A DNA stretch of 21,708 nucleotides from positions 1-21,708 of the IMG/VR virus record IMGVR_UViG_3300028027_000267. One strand, given 5' to 3'. Below are positions 1-7,204 of this stretch, one piece after another. The translations under genes were made by a program, and so were the position numbers. This DNA is from a virus. Each line of letters starts with the position of its first letter. The first letter of the stretch is position 1. Under the pieces are notes generated by a model. It worked only from the letters and a program-made list of their open reading frames with translations. It searched no databases and was not told where the DNA came from.

Positions 1-312
1 ATTAAACAAAGCAGAATGATTTATGGAAAAAATGAATTTAGTATTGACAGTTTATACATTCAAACAGATGATGATGCACAATCTTTAATGGGTTGGATTA
101 TAAATAAATTAATGGTTCCTAAAAAAGCAATTGGAGCAGATATATTTAGCATACCAACACTTCAACTAGGAGATATAGTTACAATTAATTATAAAGATAG
201 CAATGGATTAGACTTAATTTCATCAAATACAACACGCTTTGTTGTTTACAATATTGAATATTCTAGAGACAACTCTGGACCATCAATGAAGATATTTATG
301 AGCGAGGTATAA
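1..312 (+). CDS. Tail/baseplate hub-like protein, C-terminal fragment (5' partial)
   Basis: The reading frame is open from base 1, so this is the 3' end of a longer gene cut by the window edge; the first ATG at 16 is probably internal. The visible part shows a pattern I associate with the last domain of phage tail/baseplate hub proteins: a 'yiQtdddAqsl..wi.nkl' helix followed by 'p.lqLGDiVtiny' (the LGDIV strand lies around residues 51-55 counted from the ATG). This domain normally forms a beta-structure in the tail tip. The gene leads directly into another structural gene, with the stop at 310-312 and the next ATG at 315. The hub assignment rests on this motif and on position among tail genes. 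No enzymatic residues are visible. Confidence 0.5.
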   Translation: MKQSRMIYGKNEFSIDSLYIQTDDDAQSLMGWIINKLMVPKKAIGADIFSIPTLQLGDIVTINYKDSNGLDLISSNTTRFVVYNIEYSRDNSGPSMKIFMSEV

Positions 313-314
313 TA

Positions 315-956
315 ATGGCTAAGAGTATTGGTTTTGCACAACTTACAAATGGTGGACTATACGAACTGTTTGATGATGGGACACAAGTACTAAGAGAGGC
401 TGGCTACAGAGACAGAATAAACAATCTTGTACAAACCTTAAACTCAACTGTAAACAATACAGGATCAGCCTCAATGGCAACAACCCCATCAACACCAGCG
501 ATTGTCTCTACTTCTGCTTCAACTGCAACTAAAGCAGTTAAAACTGCATCATCAGACATTATACTTTTTGATGATGAAATAATTCCAATTGAAATAATGA
601 CGGATTTAATATTTGAAGATATTGGTGGACAAGAACTAATCAATATTGCAAGAGGGGATATTGTTAATGGTCAAAAAATAACCTACCAGCCTATTAAAAA
701 TATTTCAGATATAGAGAGACAGTACAATCCCAATAATATAGTTGGGCTTCAAAATACATCAGACACTTATTTTGCAAATTTTCCTATACAGATCAAAGAC
801 AAAATTCCAAATGTTGGTTCTGGTCCAAATGGAGAATATGTTTATCTTAACAGTATTAGTAGTGATTTAGTAATTGATGTAATTAACATGCAAAATGATG
901 AACAGGTAGAGATTCAGATAGCAACAGATGGTACAATATATGAGGCGGAATTATAA
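315..956 (+). CDS. Probable virion structural protein (unknown)
   Basis: A 213-residue protein whose family I do not recognise. It has a short globular N-terminus, a low-complexity Ser/Thr/Ala-rich linker at about residues 44-80, then a beta-rich C-terminal domain. The C-terminal part contains 'IARGDIVNGQKITYQPI' and ends in a strand-rich stretch with no catalytic-looking motif. The preceding GAGCGAGG could act as ribosome binding site for the ATG at 315. The stop overlaps the next start by one base (TAATG), so the two are probably translationally coupled. Position between a tail-hub-like gene and a collar-fibre-like gene suggests a baseplate or tail-tip component; the Ser/Thr linker would suit an extended virion protein. 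The function is inferred from context only. Confidence 0.55.
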   Translation: MAKSIGFAQLTNGGLYELFDDGTQVLREAGYRDRINNLVQTLNSTVNNTGSASMATTPSTPAIVSTSASTATKAVKTASSDIILFDDEIIPIEIMTDLIFEDIGGQELINIARGDIVNGQKITYQPIKNISDIERQYNPNNIVGLQNTSDTYFANFPIQIKDKIPNVGSGPNGEYVYLNSISSDLVIDVINMQNDEQVEIQIATDGTIYEAEL

Positions 957-2098
957 TGATAACTAATACTGGAAAATCAATTTTAGGCAAGTACTTACTG
1001 GGCCAAGCACCAGCGTATGCGTCGTACATTGCTGTTGGTTGTGGCTCTCAGCCATTAGAAACTGGGGATATTCCTGGAGACTACTCAAATAAACAAAATT
1101 TAGATTTTGAGATGTTTAGAATTCCTATTTCTTCAAGGGGATTTGTAAATGAAGGCGGAATAAGCAAGATAGTTTTAACAGGAGAACTACCAACAGAAGA
1201 ACGATACGAGATTACTGAAATTGGAATCTACTCTGCTGGAGTAAACCCTTCTGCTGGACTTTATGACAGTAAAACCTTGTTTGGCTTTGCGGCAACAGAT
1301 AATTGGAATAGGCATACATCAAGCGCCGTTTCTGAAATTCCACCAATAAATACACCACTTGATGGTGCAGGTGATAATATTATATCAACTACAGATCCAG
1401 TTTTTAAAACAAACGCAGACAATTCAATATTTTATAAAAGTTCTCGTGCAAATAGATATGAAAGATGCAGATTTTTAAATAATATTATAGCAATTAGAGG
1501 TAACGAATCAAATCTAACCAAAAGCAGTGGACATTTTGTTGTTGGTGCTGGATCAAACCATATACACCTGGCTGGTGTTAAGATTGATTTATCTCAAAAC
1601 TCTCCAATTGATGAAATGAGACTAGCATTTTCTCTGATAAGTAAAGATGGCTCATCTACATCTGTTCCAGACACTGTAAGAATTCTTGTAGACTTTGCAT
1701 CAACTGATTCTGGATCTGGAGAATATGCTAGGTTTGAAGCAGAACTAGTTAATGGAACAGATCCAGGAGAGTATGATTTTACAACAAATAGATATTTTGT
1801 AATATCAAAACAGTTGCAAGAATTATACACAAGTGCTAACTTTACTTGGGATGCTGTTAATGTTGTTAAAGTTTATGCATCTACTTTAGTGTCTAGTACT
1901 CCATCTGCAAACTATTATATTGCACTAGATGCTATGAGATTAGAGAACATTGCAACTACTAATCCACTGTACGGATTGGTAGGATATTCTACTATTCAAA
2001 ACTTAAATGCAGAAACAATAGTTAAGTCTCCAAATACAAATAACTATATAGAGTTTAGATTTTCTGTTGGCGTGTCTGATTCTTTTGGTGTCTCATAA
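956..2098 (+). CDS. Tail fibre/collar-like virion protein
   Basis: A 380-residue protein. Residues 1-100 resemble the N-terminal domain of phage tail-collar fibre proteins: 'TNTGKSILGKYLLG', then 'YIAVGCGSQPLETGD', a charged strand with 'FEMFRIPIS', and 'YEITEIGIYSAG'. In that family this domain attaches the fibre to the baseplate. The remaining 280 residues are beta-strand-rich, with many Ser/Thr/Asn and no recognisable enzyme motif, as expected of a shaft or receptor-contact region. It overlaps both neighbours by one base (TAATG on each side), indicating coupled translation in a tail operon. It may contact the host surface, but no binding domain can be named. The family call is from pattern memory and would need a profile search. 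Confidence 0.55.
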   Translation: MITNTGKSILGKYLLGQAPAYASYIAVGCGSQPLETGDIPGDYSNKQNLDFEMFRIPISSRGFVNEGGISKIVLTGELPTEERYEITEIGIYSAGVNPSAGLYDSKTLFGFAATDNWNRHTSSAVSEIPPINTPLDGAGDNIISTTDPVFKTNADNSIFYKSSRANRYERCRFLNNIIAIRGNESNLTKSSGHFVVGAGSNHIHLAGVKIDLSQNSPIDEMRLAFSLISKDGSSTSVPDTVRILVDFASTDSGSGEYARFEAELVNGTDPGEYDFTTNRYFVISKQLQELYTSANFTWDAVNVVKVYASTLVSSTPSANYYIALDAMRLENIATTNPLYGLVGYSTIQNLNAETIVKSPNTNNYIEFRFSVGVSDSFGVS

Positions 2099-2637
2099 TG
2101 GCAGAAATATTAAAAAAGGCTGTTATTAAAAACAAAAATTTACCAAGTATAAGTTTTGATAATGACTCTTTATTTTACCCTATTAGATATCGCATAGTGT
2201 CAGAAGATAGAAACAGAATTTCTCAATGGTCACCAACATATAAAATAGAAGTTCCACCGACTAGTGCTGCAGGCCTACCATATGATGGTGCTGTTTCAGC
2301 AAAAAGATTTAGCATATCAACTTCTGGGTCAAGCCCAACAAAGATAGATGCCAACTGGTCATTTAAGCAGGCTAGTGAGTCTCCTACTGATTTAGAAAAA
2401 ATGTTTAGTAACATTCAAAGTTTTGACATATGGGTAAGATGGAATTCCGTAGCATCTCCAAATACAGCAAATTGGGAAAGTTGGGAATTTTTTTCAACAG
2501 TAAACACAGCATCATTTTCAACTACAAAAAGAACAACAGCAACAACAAATCAAATAGAAATAGCAGTACAGATACCAACTAATACAAAGGTAAGAGATAA
2601 TAGACTTACACTTTTTATTGGAAAATCTAACGTTTAA
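2098..2637 (+). CDS. Hypothetical protein, probable virion component
   Basis: A 179-residue protein starting at the ATG that overlaps the previous stop by one base. The N-terminus has a basic patch (KKAVIKNKN). The middle, about residues 25-50, reads 'YPIRYRIVSEDRNRISQWSPTYKIEV', which resembles one strand pair of a fibronectin-III-like sandwich. Tryptophans and Thr/Ser-rich strands follow to the end. No signal peptide, membrane segment or catalytic motif is seen. The location in the tail operon suggests a tail-fibre accessory or decoration protein. I do not recognise the family. Confidence 0.5.
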   Translation: MAEILKKAVIKNKNLPSISFDNDSLFYPIRYRIVSEDRNRISQWSPTYKIEVPPTSAAGLPYDGAVSAKRFSISTSGSSPTKIDANWSFKQASESPTDLEKMFSNIQSFDIWVRWNSVASPNTANWESWEFFSTVNTASFSTTKRTTATTNQIEIAVQIPTNTKVRDNRLTLFIGKSNV

Positions 2638-2648
2638 AAGGAGAAGTT

Positions 2649-3089
2649 ATGGCACAAGTACCACTACCCGAAAGAGGGCAACCACTAGATGTTACATACA
2701 TCTATCAATTAGCAGAAGCAATTAACAGTGTATCTAATCAAGTAACATCTGCAACATATAACTATACAAGTATTGACGCTGGTACTGGGGCACCGCAAAA
2801 TGTTAAAACCTCAGAAGCAAGATTTATTGGTGGGTTTAAGCAAGTTACTACTAACACAAATGTTGGCGTTGGTCAAGAAGTTGGAGATTCATATACGTAC
2901 TCTGAATTTAAATATCCTCCAGTAGTTACAGCAACAATCTCAAACATTAGCGGTACGGCAGCAGGAACAGATGCTACAGTTATCATAAAATCTGTTACAA
3001 CTTCAAGGGTAGATTTTGTTGTAAAGTTTAATACTGGTGGAGTTGCTTCAGTTGGTGTCAATCTTATTGCTATCGGTGTAACTAATTAA
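2649..3089 (+). CDS. Hypothetical protein, probable virion component
   Basis: A 146-residue protein preceded by a strong ribosome binding site (AAAAGGAG at 2636-2643, five bases before the ATG). Residues 1-35 contain 'LDVTYIYQLAEAINSVSNQV', a likely trimeric coiled-coil start. The rest is a beta-rich C-terminal domain full of Thr, Val and Gly, without Cys. A short helix followed by a beta domain is typical of small trimeric fibre or fibre-tip proteins. It is the last gene of the tail block. The family is not recognised and the role is inferred from architecture and context. Confidence 0.5.
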   Translation: MAQVPLPERGQPLDVTYIYQLAEAINSVSNQVTSATYNYTSIDAGTGAPQNVKTSEARFIGGFKQVTTNTNVGVGQEVGDSYTYSEFKYPPVVTATISNISGTAAGTDATVIIKSVTTSRVDFVVKFNTGGVASVGVNLIAIGVTN

Positions 3090-3104
3090 TATAAGGGGTG
3101 TAAA

Positions 3105-3296
3105 TTGATTTCTTGCATAAAGTGCAAAGGAAGAATGTTCATTGATAGACAATTTTCTAACATAGATCATATGGAAACATTCTGCATAATGTGCGGGACC
3201 AGAAAGTTTTATCATCCACCTACAGAAAGTAAGGAAGGAAGATGGCTACTACAAAAGGAAAGATCCAGAGCGAAGAGTACAATCGTGAGCCTGTAA
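3105..3296 (+). CDS. Zinc-ribbon miniprotein
   Basis: A 63-residue protein with a TTG start, supported by AAGGGG about five bases upstream. Two CxxC pairs are visible: CIKC at residues 4-7 and CIMC near residues 27-30, separated by about 20 residues, the arrangement of a zinc ribbon. The C-terminus is basic (KERSRAK), so nucleic-acid binding is possible. Its last 55 bases overlap the next gene in another frame, unusually long for this window, where most overlaps are 1-20 bases. The TTG start is the only initiator that keeps the first CxxC. The function is unknown; small zinc ribbons in phages often act as regulators or partners of larger enzymes. Confidence 0.55.
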   Translation: MISCIKCKGRMFIDRQFSNIDHMETFCIMCGTRKFYHPPTESKEGRWLLQKERSRAKSTIVSL

Positions 3297-3784
3297 TAAA
3301 AGGTAACCAAAAAATTTGGTTTCTTAATGGCGATCTAGTAAGACTCTATCATAGTTCAAGATCTACTGGCATGGTAACTGTTTACAACATTACTAAGGAT
3401 AGATTAGAAACTTGTTTGCGTTCTGACTTTAGACGTAATAGGCAAAGAGCATACACTGTAGCAGAAACTGCAAAACTTGTCAATAGGCACAGAAAGTATA
3501 TTCCAGATCTAATTAAACGAGGAATGATTCCAGCACCGATTGGATCAAGTTTTGAAGGTAAGCGAGGATGGCAAGTAAGAGCCTATTACTCTGAAGACCA
3601 CGTAAAAGAGATTCGTGCTATACTTGCAAGTATACATATTGGACAACCAAGAAAAGACAAATTAATAACAAATAATATGACTCCTACAAGCCAAGAATTG
3701 ACACGGCGAATGGGAGACGGTATACTTACATATACGAAGACTGAGGATGGAAGATTTATTCCTGTTTGGTCTGAAAGTATTTAA
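3242..3784 (+). CDS. MerR/excisionase-like helix-turn-helix protein
   Basis: A 180-residue protein starting at an ATG directly after GGAAGGAAG, a good ribosome binding site. Residues about 70-130 form a MerR/excisionase-type winged HTH: 'YTVAETAKLVNRHRKYI' (helix-turn-helix), 'LIKRGMIPAP' (turn into wing), then 'RAYYSEDHVKEIRAIL'. The N-terminal 65 residues contain 'NGDLVRLYHSSRSTGMVTVYN', a small beta structure, and several Arg. It likely binds DNA as a regulator or recombination directionality-like factor. It sits between the tail operon and the replication operon, and its 3' end holds a near-consensus promoter for the latter, so self-regulated control of replication genes is plausible. No integrase is present here, which argues against an excisionase role. 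Confidence 0.6.
   Translation: MATTKGKIQSEEYNREPVIKGNQKIWFLNGDLVRLYHSSRSTGMVTVYNITKDRLETCLRSDFRRNRQRAYTVAETAKLVNRHRKYIPDLIKRGMIPAPIGSSFEGKRGWQVRAYYSEDHVKEIRAILASIHIGQPRKDKLITNNMTPTSQELTRRMGDGILTYTKTEDGRFIPVWSESI
3698..3726 (+). promoter_or_regulatory. Near-consensus sigma70 promoter for the replication operon
   Basis: TTGACA (3698-3703) is followed after exactly 17 bases by TATACT (3721-3726), six of six and five of six matches to consensus. It lies inside the 3' end of the HTH gene, about 80 bases before the start at 3805. Transcription would begin near 3733 and cover the replication genes. It was found by eye and has not been scored against background. Confidence 0.55.
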
Positions 3785-3804
3785 AACTATGAAATGGGTG
3801 GGTA

Positions 3805-4014
3805 ATGGAAAACGATTCAACAAAGGTAAATGTAACTCTGGGCTATACTCTTAATCTAGGTAACTTTCAGTCTCTAAGACTTGATTTGGGTGTTGTAGAT
3901 TCAAAGCGTGATGGCGAGAGCACAGACCAGGCTTTTGAACGTGTTTATAAGTTCGTAGAAGATAAACTTACGGCTAAGATTAAAGAAGCACAAGAAGAGG
4001 CATCTGAAGACTAA
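3805..4014 (+). CDS. Small conserved phage protein, unknown function
   Basis: A 69-residue acidic protein. A GGGTGGG stretch upstream serves as ribosome binding site. It has an N-terminal beta hairpin ('VNVTLGYTLNLGNFQSLRLD') and a C-terminal charged helix from about residue 38 to the end. I have the impression that such short proteins recur near phage replication genes but cannot name a family. It is the first gene after the promoter at 3698-3726. Its stop overlaps the next ATG by one base, so it belongs to the replication operon. No catalytic residues, cysteines or membrane segment are present. A role as replisome accessory is only a contextual guess. Confidence 0.5.
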   Translation: MENDSTKVNVTLGYTLNLGNFQSLRLDLGVVDSKRDGESTDQAFERVYKFVEDKLTAKIKEAQEEASED

Positions 4015-4322
4015 TGGCTGACCGCAAAGACCGAATGGCTTTGCTCAGTAGATTTAACAAATTGTATCTGCAAAGATATGAGCAAAAGTCTAATATGAAT
4101 CTTAATGTAGAGCAATGGGCTGCAGATGCCCTTGTTGAGTCCTATGGGGTATCAGAGTGCTATGATGTTCTTGAGTATTATTTTTCTATAGCACAAGAAC
4201 CAAGTTGGAATTACTTTGCATACAATATGGAAAAAATTATAAATGGCAAAGCAGAAGTAGAACAAGACAAAAAAGACAGAGCAGAACGTAGACGAATGGC
4301 TAAGGAGTGGTTGAGTGAATAA
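4014..4322 (+). CDS. Possible replicative helicase loader
   Basis: A 102-residue, helical, charged protein directly upstream of the DnaB-type helicase gene, which it overlaps by eight bases. The sequence has Tyr/Trp-rich helices ('FNKLYLQRY', 'EQWAADALVESYG', 'PSWNYFAYNMEKI') and a very charged C-terminal helix from residue about 78 on. Small helical proteins immediately before phage dnaB genes are often helicase loaders, such as the G39P type, whose core has a comparable W/Y-containing helical layout. There is no AAA+ P-loop, so it is not a DnaC/DnaI-type ATPase loader. The assignment rests on gene order and general architecture. Confidence 0.4.
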   Translation: MADRKDRMALLSRFNKLYLQRYEQKSNMNLNVEQWAADALVESYGVSECYDVLEYYFSIAQEPSWNYFAYNMEKIINGKAEVEQDKKDRAERRRMAKEWLSE

Positions 4323-5538
4323 TACAGAGGCAAAAGTAATTACCGCAGTATTAGAAGATAAACAGATTCACGTACTACTTCAGGCAAATGTTGAAAATTT
4401 ATTAAGAACACATAATGATATCTGGAATTTCATTCGTTTATACTCAGAAAATAATCAATGTCTTCCGCCATCAGATTTAGTAAGAGAAAAGTTTCGTGAC
4501 TTTGAGCCAGTTGCTGGGGTTGGCTCTACTAAGCATCACCTTTCAGAACTTCAAACAGAATACCTAAGTGATAGTCTAAAGGATATTCTTAGATCTGCTG
4601 CAGGAGATGTTCAGAGTGGTAATGGGACAGAAGCACTTGAGCATTTGATTACTAAAACATCAGAACTAAAAAAGAACACTGCTGCAATACGTGACATTGA
4701 TGCTACGGATCTTGAGGATGCTGTTGCCTATTACGAAAGAGTTCAGAAGCAAAATGAACTTGGTGCTGTAGGAATTAAAACAGGTCTTCCAGGATTTGAC
4801 AACTACCTACCTGCTGGAATTATGCCAGGACAACTTGGTGTGTTTCTTGCCTATCCTGGAATTGGTAAATCTTGGATGGCACTTTATTTTGCAGTTCAGG
4901 CATGGAAGCAAGGTAAGTCGCCTATGATTATTTCTCTTGAAATGAGTGAGACAGAAGTTCGTAATCGTGTATTTGCAATTATGGGTGAAGGACTTTGGTC
5001 ACATCGTAAACTAAGCAATGGAGAAGTAGAGATTGACATGCTTCGTAAGTGGCATGCCAACAAGGTTGCAGGTCGGCCTGAGTTTCACATTATTTCTAAT
5101 GACTCAGGTGGTGAAGTAACCCCGTCTGTTATTCGTGGAAAGATTGATCAGTACAAACCAGACTTTGTTGTGGTTGACTATCTTCAGTTAATGAGCCCAA
5201 ATCAAAGGGCTGATAATGAAACGGTAAAGATGAAGAATCTTTCTCGTGAACTTAAACTAATGTCTATTAGTGAAGAGGTTCCTATCATTGCTATCTCATC
5301 TGCCACACCTGATGATGTAAAAGACTTAAGTACTCCACCTACTCTTGGACAAACCGCATGGTCAAGACAGATTTCTTATGATGCTGACTGGCTACTTGCA
5401 CTTGGCAGAGGAACTAATAGTGATATTATTGAATGTGTATTTAGAAAGAACCGTAATGGTTTTATGGGTGACTTCTTAGTTCAAGTAGATTTTGATAAAG
5501 GATATTATCGTTATAAAGATTTTGAGGATGGAAAGTAA
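4315..5538 (+). CDS. dnaB: DnaB-like replicative DNA helicase
   Basis: A 407-residue RecA-fold hexameric helicase that would unwind the phage replication fork. The GTG start at 4315 overlaps the previous gene by eight bases. The N-terminal about 120 residues are a helical primase/loader-interaction-type domain. The core has Walker A 'AYPGIGKS' (residues 179-186), a catalytic-type Glu in 'IISLEM' (E209), and Walker B 'DFVVVDYLQLM' with D288. The C-terminal 'FRKNRNGFMGDF' (about 376-387) matches the arginine-finger/beta region of the DnaB family. One oddity: the strand that usually ends in Ser-Gln ('lsQ') reads 'IAISSATP' (about 326-332), so the usual sensor Gln is missing. The neighbouring loader candidate, primase and SSB make the replisome role secure. 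Confidence 0.92.
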   Translation: MNNTEAKVITAVLEDKQIHVLLQANVENLLRTHNDIWNFIRLYSENNQCLPPSDLVREKFRDFEPVAGVGSTKHHLSELQTEYLSDSLKDILRSAAGDVQSGNGTEALEHLITKTSELKKNTAAIRDIDATDLEDAVAYYERVQKQNELGAVGIKTGLPGFDNYLPAGIMPGQLGVFLAYPGIGKSWMALYFAVQAWKQGKSPMIISLEMSETEVRNRVFAIMGEGLWSHRKLSNGEVEIDMLRKWHANKVAGRPEFHIISNDSGGEVTPSVIRGKIDQYKPDFVVVDYLQLMSPNQRADNETVKMKNLSRELKLMSISEEVPIIAISSATPDDVKDLSTPPTLGQTAWSRQISYDADWLLALGRGTNSDIIECVFRKNRNGFMGDFLVQVDFDKGYYRYKDFEDGK

Positions 5539-6266
5539 TGTTTGATAAAAATAAAAAAATAACTTTTCAGGCAGGATCAGAGTTAACCGAACTGTTGACT
5601 GACCACCCCAAACCTTCGTACAACTATGTTCCAGAGTGGTATAAGAAACAAAAAATGTATTCTAATGAAGAAAATGACTACTTCAAGGCATTCAAGAAAC
5701 GCCCATTTTCTGGAACTTATAAATTGTGTACACCATTAGTTGATTCTTTAACATCGGGATACATGCTTACTCTTCCAACAGATATCATCGTTACAAATGT
5801 TGGAGTTGAAGATTATGTTCCTCAGATTAACTGGTTGACCTCATGGAATCCTATTGACGAACAACTAAGTGATGTTTTGGGAAACTATCCTGTTCCAGAA
5901 GGTTTTTATAATATAGTTTATAGATGGATTGGAGACTGGATTATAAAGACTCCTCCAGGATATAGTTTGTGGGTTACCCACCCATCTCATAGAAATGATC
6001 TTCCCTTTTTTACACTTAATGCTTTTATTGATACAGATTCACATCCAAACTCAATAGTCTTTCCCTTTTTTATTAAAAAAGGTTTTGAGGGAATAATAAA
6101 AAAAGGAACTCCTATTGTTCAGATAATTCCAATAAAAAGAGAATCTTGGAAAACAAGAATTAAAAAGTTTTCAATAAAAGATACCATAGTAAACTCTGAT
6201 AATGTAAATTTAATGGTTGCAAGAGTTTATAAGTACATGTATTGGACAAAGAAAAAATATGAGTAG
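5538..6266 (+). CDS. Protein with dUTPase-fold-like motifs (DUF6065-like), unknown function
   Basis: A 242-residue protein, TAATG-coupled to the helicase and overlapping the primase by eight bases. The region at about residues 138-205 reads 'TPPGYSLWVTHP', then 'NAFIDTD', 'IVFPFFIKKGFEGII' and 'KKGTPIVQIIPIKRE'. This resembles the order of dUTPase/dCTP deaminase strands: a turn with Gly, a 'G.ID.D'-like catalytic strand, a hydrophobic strand pair, then 'G..I.Q'. From memory it also resembles the family named DUF6065. Upstream (about 75-120) are Trp/Pro-rich strands. A motif-1 'GxDL' and the Arg-Ser of dUTPase motif 2 are not seen, so activity is doubtful. It may be a divergent nucleotide-binding protein. 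I infer fold similarity only. Confidence 0.45.
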   Translation: MFDKNKKITFQAGSELTELLTDHPKPSYNYVPEWYKKQKMYSNEENDYFKAFKKRPFSGTYKLCTPLVDSLTSGYMLTLPTDIIVTNVGVEDYVPQINWLTSWNPIDEQLSDVLGNYPVPEGFYNIVYRWIGDWIIKTPPGYSLWVTHPSHRNDLPFFTLNAFIDTDSHPNSIVFPFFIKKGFEGIIKKGTPIVQIIPIKRESWKTRIKKFSIKDTIVNSDNVNLMVARVYKYMYWTKKKYE

Positions 6267-7179
6267 TTTGTATAGCGAAGAGCAAATTCGCAGAGTAATC
6301 AATGGTGCTGGAATTGATGTAGAGGCAGAATTTGGTAATGACTTCATTATCTACTGCCCATACCACAATAACAGTAGAACTCCTGCAGGTGAAATAGCAA
6401 AAGATAGCGGACTATTTTTTTGTTTTGGATGCCAGACAACTAAAAATCTTGAAGAGTTTGTTATGTTTGTAACTGGTAGGTCTTATTTTGAAACTGCTCG
6501 TTATATTAAAAGCAAAGAGACAGAAACTAATATTGAGAATATTGTAAATAAAACTATGTATGCTCCACCAGATTTTGTCCAGTATGATGAATTACTAATT
6601 AAAAGACTAGGAAAGCAAGCCCTAGAATCTCCAAGAGCAATAAGATACTTTGAAGGAAGAAAAATAACCAGGGAGTCTATTCAAAAGTTTGATCTAGGGT
6701 ATTCTGAAAAACAAGATTCTGTAACTGTTCCAATGTACTCACCTGATGGTTTATGTATTGGCTTTGTTGCTAGAACAGTTGAGGGAAAAGAATTTAAAAA
6801 TACACCAGGTTTACCAAAAAGCAAAATTTTGTTTAATTTGCATAGAGTCAAAACGTCTAGTATCGTGTATGTAGTAGAATCATCTTTTGATGCTATTCGT
6901 TTAGACCAAGTAGGATTCCCAGCAGTCGCAACGCTGGGTGCAAATGTATCTGCATCACAAATTAAGTTGCTAGAAAAGTACTTCAATAATGTTGTACTAA
7001 TTGCAGATAACGATGAGGCTGGAGCAATCATGAAAGACAAGTTAGTTGAAAAACTTGGATCTCTTGTCAGCGTAATCACAATAGATAAAAAATACAAAGA
7101 TATAGGAGATATGGATGATGAAACTATTAAGCAGTTAAAGTTTGAGTTTGACAAATCTATATCCTCTATGCTAAACTAA
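6259..7179 (+). CDS. DNA primase (CHC2 zinc finger + TOPRIM)
   Basis: A 306-residue DnaG-type primase that would make RNA primers at the fork. Start chosen at the ATG at 6259, eight bases inside the previous gene; an upstream in-frame TTG at 6217 would add 14 residues with no homology. The zinc site is C33-x2-H36 and C55-x2-C58 ('CPYH', 'CFGC'). The TOPRIM domain has 'VVESSFDAI' with E207, then 'TLGANVS', and 'IADNDEAG' with D250 and D252, the metal-binding acidic triad. The length is about half that of full DnaG; no C-terminal helicase-interaction domain is evident, consistent with a compact phage primase. The usual 'EGyfD' reads 'ESSFD', keeping the Glu. It sits between the helicase and SSB genes. 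Confidence 0.9.
   Translation: MSSLYSEEQIRRVINGAGIDVEAEFGNDFIIYCPYHNNSRTPAGEIAKDSGLFFCFGCQTTKNLEEFVMFVTGRSYFETARYIKSKETETNIENIVNKTMYAPPDFVQYDELLIKRLGKQALESPRAIRYFEGRKITRESIQKFDLGYSEKQDSVTVPMYSPDGLCIGFVARTVEGKEFKNTPGLPKSKILFNLHRVKTSSIVYVVESSFDAIRLDQVGFPAVATLGANVSASQIKLLEKYFNNVVLIADNDEAGAIMKDKLVEKLGSLVSVITIDKKYKDIGDMDDETIKQLKFEFDKSISSMLN
7148..7177 (+). promoter_or_regulatory. Sigma70-type promoter for the SSB gene
   Basis: TTGACA (7148-7153), an 18-base spacer and an extended -10 TGcTAAACT (TAAACT at 7172-7177) lie in the end of the primase gene, leaving a leader of about 20 bases before the SSB start. The same nine-base TGCTAAACT recurs at 15765-15773 behind another TTGACA. Found by eye. Confidence 0.5.
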
Positions 7180-7204
7180 TATAACAACACAAAGGAGAAA
7201 ACAT

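Noticed and set aside
404-643. Minus-strand open frame of 79 codons
   Set aside because: It lies wholly inside a + strand gene with coupled starts and has no motif; every minus-strand frame I examined behaved the same.
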